Shown here piece after piece: positions 27,526-35,332 of a stretch of DNA of 64,000 bases. The notes beneath the pieces were generated by a model that was not told the origin of the DNA, searched no databases, and was given only the letters and a program-made list of their open reading frames with translations. Source of the DNA: JBKHYJ01 sp046565505. GTDB lineage: Bacteria > Acidobacteriota > Blastocatellia > UBA7656. Position 1 is the first letter of the stretch. The number at the start of each line of letters is the position of its first letter. The stretch covers positions 124,001-188,000 of the forward strand of contig JBKHYJ010000080.1 in assembly GCA_046565505.1 (NCBI GenBank), given 5' to 3'. Made by a program: the position numbers and the translations under genes.

Positions 27526-28395
27526 TCAAAGCTCGGGCCTTTGTATCAAAAGGTCGAAGAGTCGAGTAAGCTCTTCAGACGAGGAGAACTTTATTTCTAT
27601 AGTGCCGCCACCCTTTATAAATTTTATCTTCACAGGGGCGGCCAGTTTCTTACTAAGCTTTTGTTCAGCCGCAAAAATATTAGCCGCCTCATTGCGATTC
27701 TCAGCCGCAGGACTGGCATTCGGAGCGGCGGCTGAATCTAAGTTTTGGACTTTCTTAACCAGTCTCTCGGTCTCCCTGACCGAAAGAGTCTTTTCAATGA
27801 TTTCGCTTGCTAATGACTGTTGCTGATCTGCTGAATTTATTGATAGGAGTGCCCGCGCGTGTCCCATTGAGAGTTTATCTTCTTCCACCATCTTTTGAAG
27901 TTCCGCTGGTAACCTTAAAAGCCTCAATGAATTAGCTATAGAGGAACGATCCTTGCCGACCCGGCGGGCAACTTCCTCCTGTGTAGCATCAAGCTTCTCT
28001 AAGAGCTTTTTATAAGCATTTGCTTCTTCGATAGGGTTGAGTTCCTCTCGCTGTATATTTTCAATTAATGATAATTCTAAAACATTTTCTTCTGGTATTT
28101 CTTTGATGATACAAGGAATTCTGCGCAATCCAGCTATCTGAGCAGCGCGCCACCGACGCTCACCCGCGATGATTTGAAATCGCTCGCCGTGCCTTCTCGC
28201 CACGATAGGCTGAATTATCCCGTTAGCTTTTATTGACTGAGCAAGTTCGTCCAGCTTAGTTTCATTAAAATATTTCCGAGGTTGTGTATCCGTTGGGTCT
28301 AGTTGATCAATATCTATTTCAATCAGATCATGCTCTATAGGATTTACCTGGGTAAACAGGGCACTAAGCCCCCTGCCCAGTGCCTTTCTTGACAT
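27526..28395 (-). CDS. parB: Chromosome partitioning protein ParB (Spo0J)
   Basis: CTP-dependent DNA clamp that loads at parS and spreads to condense and segregate the origin. 289 residues. The N-terminal ParB/CTPase domain has LDPTDTQPRKYF, ANGIIQPIVARR and GERRWRAAQIAGLRRIPC (the arginine-rich box). The helix-turn-helix region includes TQEEVARRVGKDRSSIANSLRLLRLP. The C-terminal dimerisation domain follows a Ser/Ala/Asn-rich linker. The start ATG 28395 lies inside the end of parA and has a perfect AAAGGAGG ribosome site (28405-28412) within parA, so the two are probably translationally coupled. A parS site is found 2.3 kb away toward dnaA. Confidence 0.97.
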   Translation of the reverse strand: MSRKALGRGLSALFTQVNPIEHDLIEIDIDQLDPTDTQPRKYFNETKLDELAQSIKANGIIQPIVARRHGERFQIIAGERRWRAAQIAGLRRIPCIIKEIPEENVLELSLIENIQREELNPIEEANAYKKLLEKLDATQEEVARRVGKDRSSIANSLRLLRLPAELQKMVEEDKLSMGHARALLSINSADQQQSLASEIIEKTLSVRETERLVKKVQNLDSAAAPNASPAAENRNEAANIFAAEQKLSKKLAAPVKIKFIKGGGTIEIKFSSSEELTRLFDLLIQRPEL

Positions 28396-29146
28396 TACTT
28401 ATTACCTCCTTTGCTAACCTAAGATAACTTTCAGCTCCTTTGGATTTAATATCATAAAGGACAATGGGCTTACCGTGACTAGGAGCCTCTGCCAACCGTA
28501 CATTCCTCGGGACTATGGTCGAAAAGACCTGTGACCCTAAAAAGTCTCTAAGGTCTGAAACTACTTGGTTTGATAAATTTGTTCTTTCATCAAACATAGT
28601 CAAAAGAAAGCCCTCAATAGTTAGACTCGGATTTAGGGTCCTCCGTATCTTAACCAATGTATCCCAAAGCTCAGAAACACCTTCCAAAGCAAAGTATTCG
28701 CATTGAATTGGTATCAGAACAGAATTTGCTGCCGCTAAGGCATTTAGTGTCAATAGACCCAAGCTGGGGGGGCAATCAATTAATATATAGTCAAATTGGG
28801 AAATCATAGGCTCTAGTAGTTTCTTAAGCCTGAACTCGCGTTCTTCAATATCTACTAATTCTATTTCTGCCGCCACCAAAATCTTTTCAGATGGGATTAT
28901 CTTAAGAGTTGGTAATTCTGTGCTTAAAGCGATAGTATTCAATGATTCGTTTAATACTAGAGAATGATAAAAGCTTCTGTGGAAAGTTCCCCTTAATCCG
29001 AACCCACTTGTGCTATTGCCTTGTGGGTCGGCATCTATAATTAAGACCTTCATATCAGCTACAGCTAAACTTGCACCAAGATTAATAGTTGTAGTAGTTT
29101 TGCCAACTCCTCCTTTTTGATTCGCAATCGCAATTATTCGTGCCAT
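28364..29146 (-). CDS. parA: Chromosome partitioning ATPase ParA (Soj)
   Basis: Walker-type ATPase that binds DNA without specificity and is driven off by ParB to move origins apart; the Soj form also modulates DnaA. About 260 residues. The deviant Walker A motif KGGVGKTTT starts at residue 11, with the signature Lys. Walker B-like IDADPQGNSTSG and IDCPPSLGLLTLNAL follow, and RNVRLAEAPSHGKP is the typical Soj C-terminal motif. ATG 29146 is preferred over the TTG one codon earlier. Its end overlaps the parB start by 32 bases. Base composition is AT-rich compared with genes left of 27.3 kb. Confidence 0.97.
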   Translation of the reverse strand: MARIIAIANQKGGVGKTTTTINLGASLAVADMKVLIIDADPQGNSTSGFGLRGTFHRSFYHSLVLNESLNTIALSTELPTLKIIPSEKILVAAEIELVDIEEREFRLKKLLEPMISQFDYILIDCPPSLGLLTLNALAAANSVLIPIQCEYFALEGVSELWDTLVKIRRTLNPSLTIEGFLLTMFDERTNLSNQVVSDLRDFLGSQVFSTIVPRNVRLAEAPSHGKPIVLYDIKSKGAESYLRLAKEVISNVKKGTGQGA

Positions 29147-29463
29147 CAATTGCTACAATATCATAAAACCTCTGTTCATCAACCAAAATTCTACTAAGCC
29201 AATTCGGTATAAAGAAGGCTATTAAAAATACTAAATTTGAATATTATCAATTTCCTACTAATAGAGACTTCGCTATTTAATTTAGACATATTAATTGGTT
29301 TGAAAAGCATAATTTTAATAGTATCGATCTTAATGGAAACTTATCAGTTTTCATTGTTAATCATCGTACGTCACGGTTATAGGACTAAAGCTCCATAGAG
29401 GTATTTACTCAAAACTAATACCAAGTTACACAATAAAGTAAGGTGATGTAGAAGTAGACTATA
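29147..29463. other. AT-rich gene-free interval upstream of parA
   Basis: 317 bases of very AT-rich sequence with no plausible gene. The parA promoter must lie at its left end, pointing left. A TTGATA-like -35 on the - strand near 29260 is possible but lacks a good -10 at proper spacing. No repeat or parS match was seen here. Confidence 0.5.
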
Positions 29464-29568
29464 CTAGAACTGGCTTTGCCCTAAAAGTCCTGGTAAGTGT
29501 TGAAAGTAGGTAAAAGTCTTGTTTCTTCCGGCGCCTTCCAGGGCTTTTAGGGCAAAGCCTCTAGAACT
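29464..29568. mobile_element. MITE-like element, about 90 bases, in 8-base direct repeats
   Basis: Two 22-base arms, 29472-29493 and 29538-29559, form an inverted repeat with one mismatch (21 of 22); the outer ends read GGCTTTGCCCTAAAAG. The element carries no gene. It is flanked by perfect 8-base direct repeats CTAGAACT at 29464-29471 and 29561-29568, the pattern left by transposition. The 8-base duplication is not the TA expected for IS630/Tc1 elements, so it is probably unrelated to the transposase relic beside it. Families that make 8-base duplications include ISL3 and IS1595; assignment to either is inference. As RNA it would also fold into a strong hairpin. Confidence 0.75.
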
Positions 29569-29589
29569 AATTAAGCTAAACGCTCATCT

Positions 29590-30556
29590 GACCAGCTTTA
29601 TAAGCTATACAGAGGCTGTCATCACCCTAAAGAGAAACTCCAGTGGCGTGCTCTTTATCTGATTTCCAATGGCGAACAAGCCTCTCAGGAAGCGCGCCGC
29701 GTTGGTCGCAGCAGCCCTGGATGACTAAGCTTGCTCGTCGCTACAACCTGAAAGGGCCAGACGCCGTGCCCTATCGGCGCGGCGAGTCTATATAGTGCAA
29801 ACCGCATCTGGATAAGGTTGCTGCAAAAGAGTTGGATAAGGTACTGCATGCGCTTGCGCCTGGTGATGGGCTGTGGACTGCTCGTAAAGTACTCACTTGG
29901 ATTAAAGGTAAGACCGGCCTGAGTGTCAATTAGACTACCGCCAAGCGTTTGCTCATGAGACTCGGCTTCACATTGCAACTGCCTCACCCTCAGCATCTCA
30001 AGAAGGCTGACCCTTCAGACCGTGAGGCATTCCAAAAAAATTGGCTCAAATAGTTACTGGCCTGAAAAAAGCATATTTGGATGAAGCAGTTGAAGTGTGC
30101 GTAGAGAACGAAGCTAGGCTGGGACCCAAGCCGACACTGCGAATGATTTGGACAAAGTGAGGCCAACGCCCGCAAGCGATTATTAATCTACGATATGAAT
30201 GGTTGTGGGTATACGCGGCGGCGTATCCGGCAAGCAGGCAGGTATTCCGGGCGATACTGCCGTACTTGGGTGTGGAAAGGAGTTCGTGAGGACGGGGGCA
30301 AATGATGCTGATGGATCAAGCGACGGCATATAGGGCAAAGGCATTGAAAGTACCAAAGCCGGTCACGATAGAGGGGCTGCCAGCATGCGGCCTTGAGTTA
30401 ATCCCAACCCAGAGGTTGGGATCCTTGGTAAAAGAAGTAGGGACAAACTGGCCGCAGGAGAATTGGATGAGTTGGAGCAGGTAATCCGCGCTCGCTATTA
30501 GGGTATTTCAAAGCAGCCTGTGGTGGTTAAGGCATTAACGAGCTACCATTGATGGC
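29590..30556 (+). pseudogene. Decayed IS630-family transposase
   Basis: Reading across frames recovers an almost full-length IS630/Tc1-mariner-type transposase. The N-terminal helix-turn-helix begins at 29641 (QWRALYLISNGEQASQ) and, after a frameshift near 29715, continues WMTKLARRYNLKGPDAVPYR. The linker follows (LWTARKVLTWIKGKTG, LLMRLGFTLQLPHPQH). After another shift near 30055 comes the DDE domain: VENEARLGPKPTLRMIWTK, RYEWLWVYAAAYPASRQ and LELIPTQRLGSL, the last replacing the usual ELNPVE. The tail ELDELEQVIRARY is in a third frame. In-frame stops occur at 29793, 29931, 30051, near 30158 and 30288. It cannot encode an active enzyme. Terminal repeats could not be identified. Confidence 0.85.
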
Positions 30557-31231
30557 CGACTGTATGAGCCAGCTTACTTTGTTATAAAACTTAGTATGAA
30601 ATAATATGGATAAGGTTCTCGGATAGAAAAGAAAATTGTTTATGACCGCTGATTGATTGATGGCAATATTTGCGTTCCACGTGAAACCAATTCTGATCTA
30701 TATTTATCTACTTCAAATAGTAGTTAAGGAAGCCTTTATGACTACTCCCTTTGATTTTTCAAGTTTCCACGGATGCGGATTGTTAATCTATTGATGCTGG
30801 TTTGTGCAAAAATCGTTTAACTGTCGCCCGCTTCTTTCTTCTTCATCTACAATGCTGAAACACACTTTTTAAGGAAAAGCTATATACCTTATTCTATATT
30901 ATTGCGATTACTGTTAATGGACACCTTTTTGTCAAATTGCAAATCAGATCGATATGCTATGAAGGTCCACACCAAAAATCGTATAAATGTTGATAAAATG
31001 CTGCTTGCACTATTCTAAAACCTTCCGAAAAACATTGGCAAAGCTTATAATCATATGCTATCTTTTCCGCTTTGATAATTTGCATATTCTGATTATGATA
31101 AAAGTATAGTTAGCAATTTAATGCGTAGATTTTCAGTCAGAAGTCGAATGTCCGATTAAAACGGTTGACAATAACATAGTGTCTTCAGGTCAATAGAGTC
31201 TGGCTTACAGACATATAAGGAGAATCTGACA
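30557..31231. other. AT-rich gene-free interval between the IS relic and atpD
   Basis: 675 bases with no plausible gene in any frame. It contains the parS site at 30673-30688 and the atpD promoter region. A TTGACA at 31165-31170 is a candidate -35, but the -10 is weak: TCAATA at 31190-31195, spacing 19. The rest is strongly AT-rich with short homopolymer runs and no DnaA-box cluster. Confidence 0.55.
30673..30688. promoter_or_regulatory. parS: parS site
   Basis: The 16-mer CGTTCCACGTGAAACC matches the ParB binding palindrome (consensus TGTTTCACGTGAAACA) at 13 of the 14 central bases. The single change is in the left half (TTTC to TTCC). It sits between parA-parB and dnaA, as expected for origin-proximal parS. 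It is the only such match I found in the window. Confidence 0.85.
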
Positions 31232-32722
31232 ATGCAAAATGAAGGCAAAGTTTTACAGGTCATAGGGCCTGTCGTAGATGTTATTTTTGAAGAAGTTGCA
31301 TTACCACCTATCTATCAAGCTCTAAGAATAATTAGTGATGGGTTTGAGGTGCCTGAGCCTATAAATGTTACGGTTGAAGTTCAACAACATTTAGGCGAAG
31401 GCCGCTGTAGATGTGTAGCTATGGAACCAACTGAAGGACTTATTCGTGGTATGAAAGCAATTGATACAGGCAATCCGATTACTGTTCCAGTCGGTCCTGC
31501 GACTTTAGGCAGAGTATTAAATGTAATTGGACAGCCAGTTGATAAGCTTGGGCCTATTAAATCAGATACTTCTTATCCTATACATCGTCATGCTCCTGAC
31601 TTTCAAGATCAGTCGACCGAGCTAGAAATGTTTGTTACTGGCATAAAAGTTATCGACCTGCTCGAACCATTTCTGCGAGGAGGTAAAATAGGATTATTTG
31701 GTGGCGCAGGGGTAGGAAAAACAGTACTTATAATGGAGTTAATAAATAATGTTGCTATGAAACATGGCGGGTTTTCAGTGTTCGGTGGAGTGGGGGAACG
31801 AACGCGTGAAGGTAATGATTTAATCCGTGAGATGGTTGAATCAAAGGTTGTCAATTTTGGTGAATCTTTCTATGAAAACCTCGAAAGTACTGGAAAATTT
31901 GACCTTAATCATGTAGATATGAAAGCCGTTGGGAACTCAAAGGCTTCTTTGGTTTACGGTCAGATGACAGAGCCGCCAGGAGCCCGACTTAGAGTGGCTT
32001 TAACTGCGTTAACCGTGGCTGAATACTTTCGTGACGAAGTTGGTACCGACGTTCTATTGTTCGTAGATAATATTTTTCGGTTTACGCAAGCGGGGTCCGA
32101 GGTGTCGGCATTGCTCGGGCGAATGCCCTCTGCTGTAGGCTACCAGCCCACACTCGCAACCGAAATGGGGGAACTTCAAGAAAGAATCACTTCGACAAAA
32201 AAAGGCTCTATTACATCAGTACAGGCGATCTACGTTCCTGCGGACGATTATACTGATCCAGCTCCGGCAACTACATTCGCTCATTTAGATGCTGTTACAG
32301 CTTTGTCCCGGCAAATTTCTGAGCTAGGGATATATCCTGCAGTTGACCCGCTGGCTTCAACTTCACGCATACTTGATCCACGAATAGTAGGTCAGGAGCA
32401 TTATACGGTTGCCCAGGAAGTAAAACGCATATTGCAGCGGTATAAAGACTTACAGGACATAATCGCTATTCTTGGCATAGATGAATTGTCAGAGGAGGAT
32501 AAGCTTACAGTCGCACGCGCCCGTAAGATTCAGCGATTCTTATCCCAACCATTTCATGTGGCTGAGCAATTTACGGGTCTACAAGGCAAGTTCGTTCCTC
32601 TTGAGGATACTGTGCGTAGCTTCAAGGAATTGATTTCCGGAAAGTACGACGATCTGCCAGAACAAGCATTCTATATGGTCGGTGGTATTGAAGAGGCCAT
32701 AGAACGAGCCCGAACAATGTAA
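31232..32722 (+). CDS. atpD: F1Fo ATP synthase subunit beta
   Basis: Catalytic subunit of the F1 head, 496 residues, slightly longer than the usual 465-480. Walker A is GGAGVGKT at residues 157-164. The Walker B region (LLFVDNIFRFTQAGSEVSALLG), the sequence GYQPTLATEMGELQERI and the C-terminal DELSEED motif are present, so it looks fully functional. ATG 31232 has AAGGAG 9 bases upstream. It is followed by atpC but no other F-ATPase gene, so the alpha, gamma, delta and Fo genes must be elsewhere. This split of atpDC from the rest is known in, for example, cyanobacteria. The genes lie directly upstream of dnaA and are AT-rich. Confidence 0.97.
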   Translation: MQNEGKVLQVIGPVVDVIFEEVALPPIYQALRIISDGFEVPEPINVTVEVQQHLGEGRCRCVAMEPTEGLIRGMKAIDTGNPITVPVGPATLGRVLNVIGQPVDKLGPIKSDTSYPIHRHAPDFQDQSTELEMFVTGIKVIDLLEPFLRGGKIGLFGGAGVGKTVLIMELINNVAMKHGGFSVFGGVGERTREGNDLIREMVESKVVNFGESFYENLESTGKFDLNHVDMKAVGNSKASLVYGQMTEPPGARLRVALTALTVAEYFRDEVGTDVLLFVDNIFRFTQAGSEVSALLGRMPSAVGYQPTLATEMGELQERITSTKKGSITSVQAIYVPADDYTDPAPATTFAHLDAVTALSRQISELGIYPAVDPLASTSRILDPRIVGQEHYTVAQEVKRILQRYKDLQDIIAILGIDELSEEDKLTVARARKIQRFLSQPFHVAEQFTGLQGKFVPLEDTVRSFKELISGKYDDLPEQAFYMVGGIEEAIERARTM

Positions 32723-32947
32723 GTTTGATTAGATTCAAAAGGTAGCAAGCAACGAAACCGAATTAAATCAACCATTTCTGTCTGCCGGCATTTTTGTCTG
32801 CCGGGCTTGAGCAGTAGTGGTTAACAGCAAAAATGGTTGAAACTAATTGTCTGAGGTCTTATCAACTAATTGGTATGCCTGCTGTCTTTCGATAGTCTTA
32901 AATAATGGTCGTATCTCTTCATAACGTAGTCAGGAGGAGTTAATCTA

Positions 32948-33364
32948 ATGCCTGATAGAATACATTTAGAAGTTATCACTCCAGAACGCTTGGTTTTCAG
33001 GGCGGAGGTGGAAAGCGTGGAAGTTCCAGGCCTAGATGGGGAATTAGGTATTCTCCCCGGTCATACTGAACTCGTATCACAGTTAAAGCCAGCCGGTCTT
33101 TTAACTTATCACCAAGGAGACCAAAAAGGCGAAATCGCTATTAGTGAAGGATTGGTAGAAGTAAATTCTGACCGAGTAACCGTACTTGCAAACAGAGCCA
33201 CTCGCCCTGAGGACATAGATTTAGCACGAACTTTAGAACTTAAGAATATAGCTGAACGACAACTGCAAAAAGCACTTTCAGATCCTGAAATAGATATTGT
33301 TCGGGCCACAGTAGAGCTTGAGCGAGCATCATTAGAACTCCAACTGCTGGAAAAATCTCGTTAG
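32948..33364 (+). CDS. atpC: F1Fo ATP synthase subunit epsilon
   Basis: Epsilon subunit of F1, 138 residues, coupling rotation to catalysis and inhibiting ATP hydrolysis. The N-terminal beta-sandwich shows HLEVITPERLVFRAEVESV and the signature PGLDGELGILPGHTELVSQLKPG-like region. The two C-terminal helices begin near residue 85 (RPEDIDLARTLELKNIAERQ). ATG 32948 has AGGAGGAG 8 bases upstream. The gap to atpD is long for this pair (225 bases) and contains a repeated TGTCTGCCGG (32779-32788, 32795-32804), so atpC may have separate control. Confidence 0.93.
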   Translation: MPDRIHLEVITPERLVFRAEVESVEVPGLDGELGILPGHTELVSQLKPAGLLTYHQGDQKGEIAISEGLVEVNSDRVTVLANRATRPEDIDLARTLELKNIAERQLQKALSDPEIDIVRATVELERASLELQLLEKSR

Positions 33365-33431
33365 CTTCCAGACCTGTATTATTTGAATTTTTGCTCTCCA
33401 ATTTCTTCCCAATTGCCAGTCAAAGATATAA

Positions 33432-33459
33432 TTGAAATTGTTGTAAGAGATGTGATAAT
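33432..33459 (+). promoter_or_regulatory. Candidate dnaA promoter
   Basis: TTGAAA (33432-33437) and GATAAT (33454-33459) are 16 bases apart, in an AT-rich gap and about 200 bases before dnaA. No DnaA box overlaps it, so autoregulation by DnaA is not evident here. In the rest of the gap an inverted pair AGGACCT/AGGTCCT (about 33538 and 33592) is the only notable structure. Confidence 0.5.
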
Positions 33460-33662
33460 GTTCCCTAGTTTCAATGCAGTGTCAATGATAGCAGAATATT
33501 AAATTAGTAATCGTGATTACGTCTACATTAAATTTAGAGGACCTATTTTAAGTTGCAGCGCATAAATTTCAGTGAGATTATTCAACGGGAACAGGTCCTA
33601 ATTTCTTATAGTTATGATACGCAAGATTCTGTAGTATTACTTTACGGATTGGTGATTCTTAA

Positions 33663-35057
33663 GTGACCACATCTAAGATGCAGATTGATTTATTATCTTC
33701 AATACTCTCCGCTATTTCAAAGAGAGTGAATCACCAGAGTTTTAACACATGGTTTAAGCCGATCTCATTTGCAACTAGGGATGAGTCAACAATTTATCTC
33801 CGGGTCCCAAATGAGATCTTTCGTGATTGGATAACAAGTAATTATTTTGACGTGATAGAAGAGTCATTGGAAGAGTTGAGCCTGGATGCGTATAATTTAA
33901 GGTTTTTAGTTGAAGAACAACAGATATCAAACCGCAGTATAAATACAGAAGTTCAAGCTAAACCAGCTAAACAGTTGACAGTTCATACTCAAGAGCTGAG
34001 CAATTTCGGCATCGCGAGAATGATTGAGATCGAGCCTATCGAACTCCCGCTTAACCCCAAATATACATTTGACACGTTTGTTGTAGGATCCTGTAATCAG
34101 TTCGCACACGCTGCCGCGCTCGCAGTAGTCGATATGCCGTCTAAAACTTACAATCCATTATATATTTATGGAGGGGTAGGTTTAGGAAAAACACACTTAA
34201 TGCATGCCATCGGTCATTTAATAAAGGTAAGGAATAATAATTTACGTTTAACATACATTTCTTCAGAAAAATTCATGAATGAATTAATAAACGCTATTCG
34301 ATATGATAAGACAATTACGTTTAGGGAAAAATACCGAAATATTGACGTTTTGCTAATGGATGATATTCAATTCCTGGCCGGTAAAGAGCGAACGCAAGAA
34401 GAATTCTTTCATACATTTAATGCCTTATATGACGCACAGAAGCAAATAGTTATATCTAGTGATTGCCCGCCCAGGGAAATTCCTACATTGGAAGAGAGAC
34501 TTCATTCCAGATTTGAATGGGGACTGATAGCAGATATACAACCCCCTGACCTTGAAACTAAAGTCGCCATCCTCAAAAGAAAAGCAGAAATAGAGAAAAT
34601 TGACCTGCCGGATAATGTCGCATTGTTTATAGCTAGTAAAATTAAGTCTAATATTAGAGAATTAGAAGGGTCCTTAGTTCGACTCGTCGCATATGCGTCG
34701 TTGAAGGGGCTTTCGATTGGTTTGGATCTGGCTCAAGAGGTACTCAAAAATATAATAGATGAGGAAACCGAAGGCATTTCGATTGAGTTGATTCAAAAAA
34801 CAGTAGCTGGCCATTACGGACTTAAAGTAGGAGACCTAAAATCAAAGAATAATTCAAGAAGCATAGCCGTTCCTAGGCAGGTCGCCATGTATTTATGTAA
34901 GACCCTTACAAGAGCTAGTTTACCTGAGATAGGTCGAGAATTTGGAGGAAAGCATCATACGACCGTTTTGCATAGCGTCAATAAAATTTCCGATTTATAC
35001 GAGAAAGAAATGGTTTTCCACAGGCTTATCAACAACTTAATTGCTGATTTAAAATGA
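33663..35057 (+). CDS. dnaA: Replication initiator DnaA
   Basis: AAA+ initiator that binds DnaA boxes and opens oriC, 464 residues. Domain I (about 1-85) includes the family pattern FNTWFKPI. Domain II is short and variable. Domain III has Walker A GGVGLGKTHL (170-179), Walker B LLMDDIQFLAG and the sensor/arginine-finger region RLHSRFEWGLIADIQPPD. Domain IV ends with the DNA-binding signature GREFGGKHHTTVLHSV. The start is a GTG with only a weak ribosome site, which suits low expression. The oriC follows immediately, one DnaA box lying inside the gene end (35014-35022). Confidence 0.97.
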   Translation: MTTSKMQIDLLSSILSAISKRVNHQSFNTWFKPISFATRDESTIYLRVPNEIFRDWITSNYFDVIEESLEELSLDAYNLRFLVEEQQISNRSINTEVQAKPAKQLTVHTQELSNFGIARMIEIEPIELPLNPKYTFDTFVVGSCNQFAHAAALAVVDMPSKTYNPLYIYGGVGLGKTHLMHAIGHLIKVRNNNLRLTYISSEKFMNELINAIRYDKTITFREKYRNIDVLLMDDIQFLAGKERTQEEFFHTFNALYDAQKQIVISSDCPPREIPTLEERLHSRFEWGLIADIQPPDLETKVAILKRKAEIEKIDLPDNVALFIASKIKSNIRELEGSLVRLVAYASLKGLSIGLDLAQEVLKNIIDEETEGISIELIQKTVAGHYGLKVGDLKSKNNSRSIAVPRQVAMYLCKTLTRASLPEIGREFGGKHHTTVLHSVNKISDLYEKEMVFHRLINNLIADLK

Positions 35058-35280
35058 ATTATACTACTTTTCCACATCTATATCCTGTGGAGCCTCTGTG
35101 GAACCTGTTGAAAAGTGTTGAGGTTTAATGATGGATCCACAGATGATAGATTTTTTACACAGGTTTTACACAGGTTTTTTCACATAGAATAATCGGGATT
35201 TAGGTTGTATTTTCAACAAGATAAGTATAAGGATCCACTTTTCCACAGGACCTACTACTACTACTAGATATAATTATAGT
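35014..35280. other. oriC: Chromosomal origin oriC with DnaA boxes and DnaA-trios
   Basis: The dnaA-dnaN gap has a dense set of DnaA-box-like sites: TTTTCCACA at 35014-35022, 35068-35076 and 35239-35247; GGATCCACA at about 35133-35141; TTTTACACA at 35153-35161 and 35164-35172; TTTTTCACA at 35176-35184; and inverted TGTGGAGCC/TGTGGAACC at 35086 and 35097. The box at 35239-35247 is followed by a GGACC spacer and then five perfect CTA triplets (35252-35266), which are 3'-GAT-5' DnaA-trios on the other strand. AT-rich DNA (35267-35330) follows as the unwinding site. This is the basal unwinding layout described in Bacillus subtilis. Confidence 0.92.
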
Positions 35281-35332
35281 TTTGATATTCTTAGTAATAG
35301 TAAAAAGGCAAATCTTAACTTAGAGGTGTCTG

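Noticed and set aside
29464..29568. The hairpin as terminal repeat of the IS630 relic
   Set aside because: IS630-type elements duplicate TA, not 8 bases, and no matching arm is seen beyond the relic's right end near 30556.
29685..29996. 103-residue open frame on the - strand
   Set aside because: It is antisense to the transposase relic and has no recognisable features.
29793..30053. Several TAG stops in the relic suggesting stop-codon reassignment
   Set aside because: TGA stops and true frameshifts also occur in the relic, and neighbouring genes use TAG normally as a stop.
30302..30484. 60-residue open frame that could be a small gene
   Set aside because: It is the in-frame tail of the decayed IS630 transposase (AKALKVPKP... 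LELIPTQRLG), not an independent gene.
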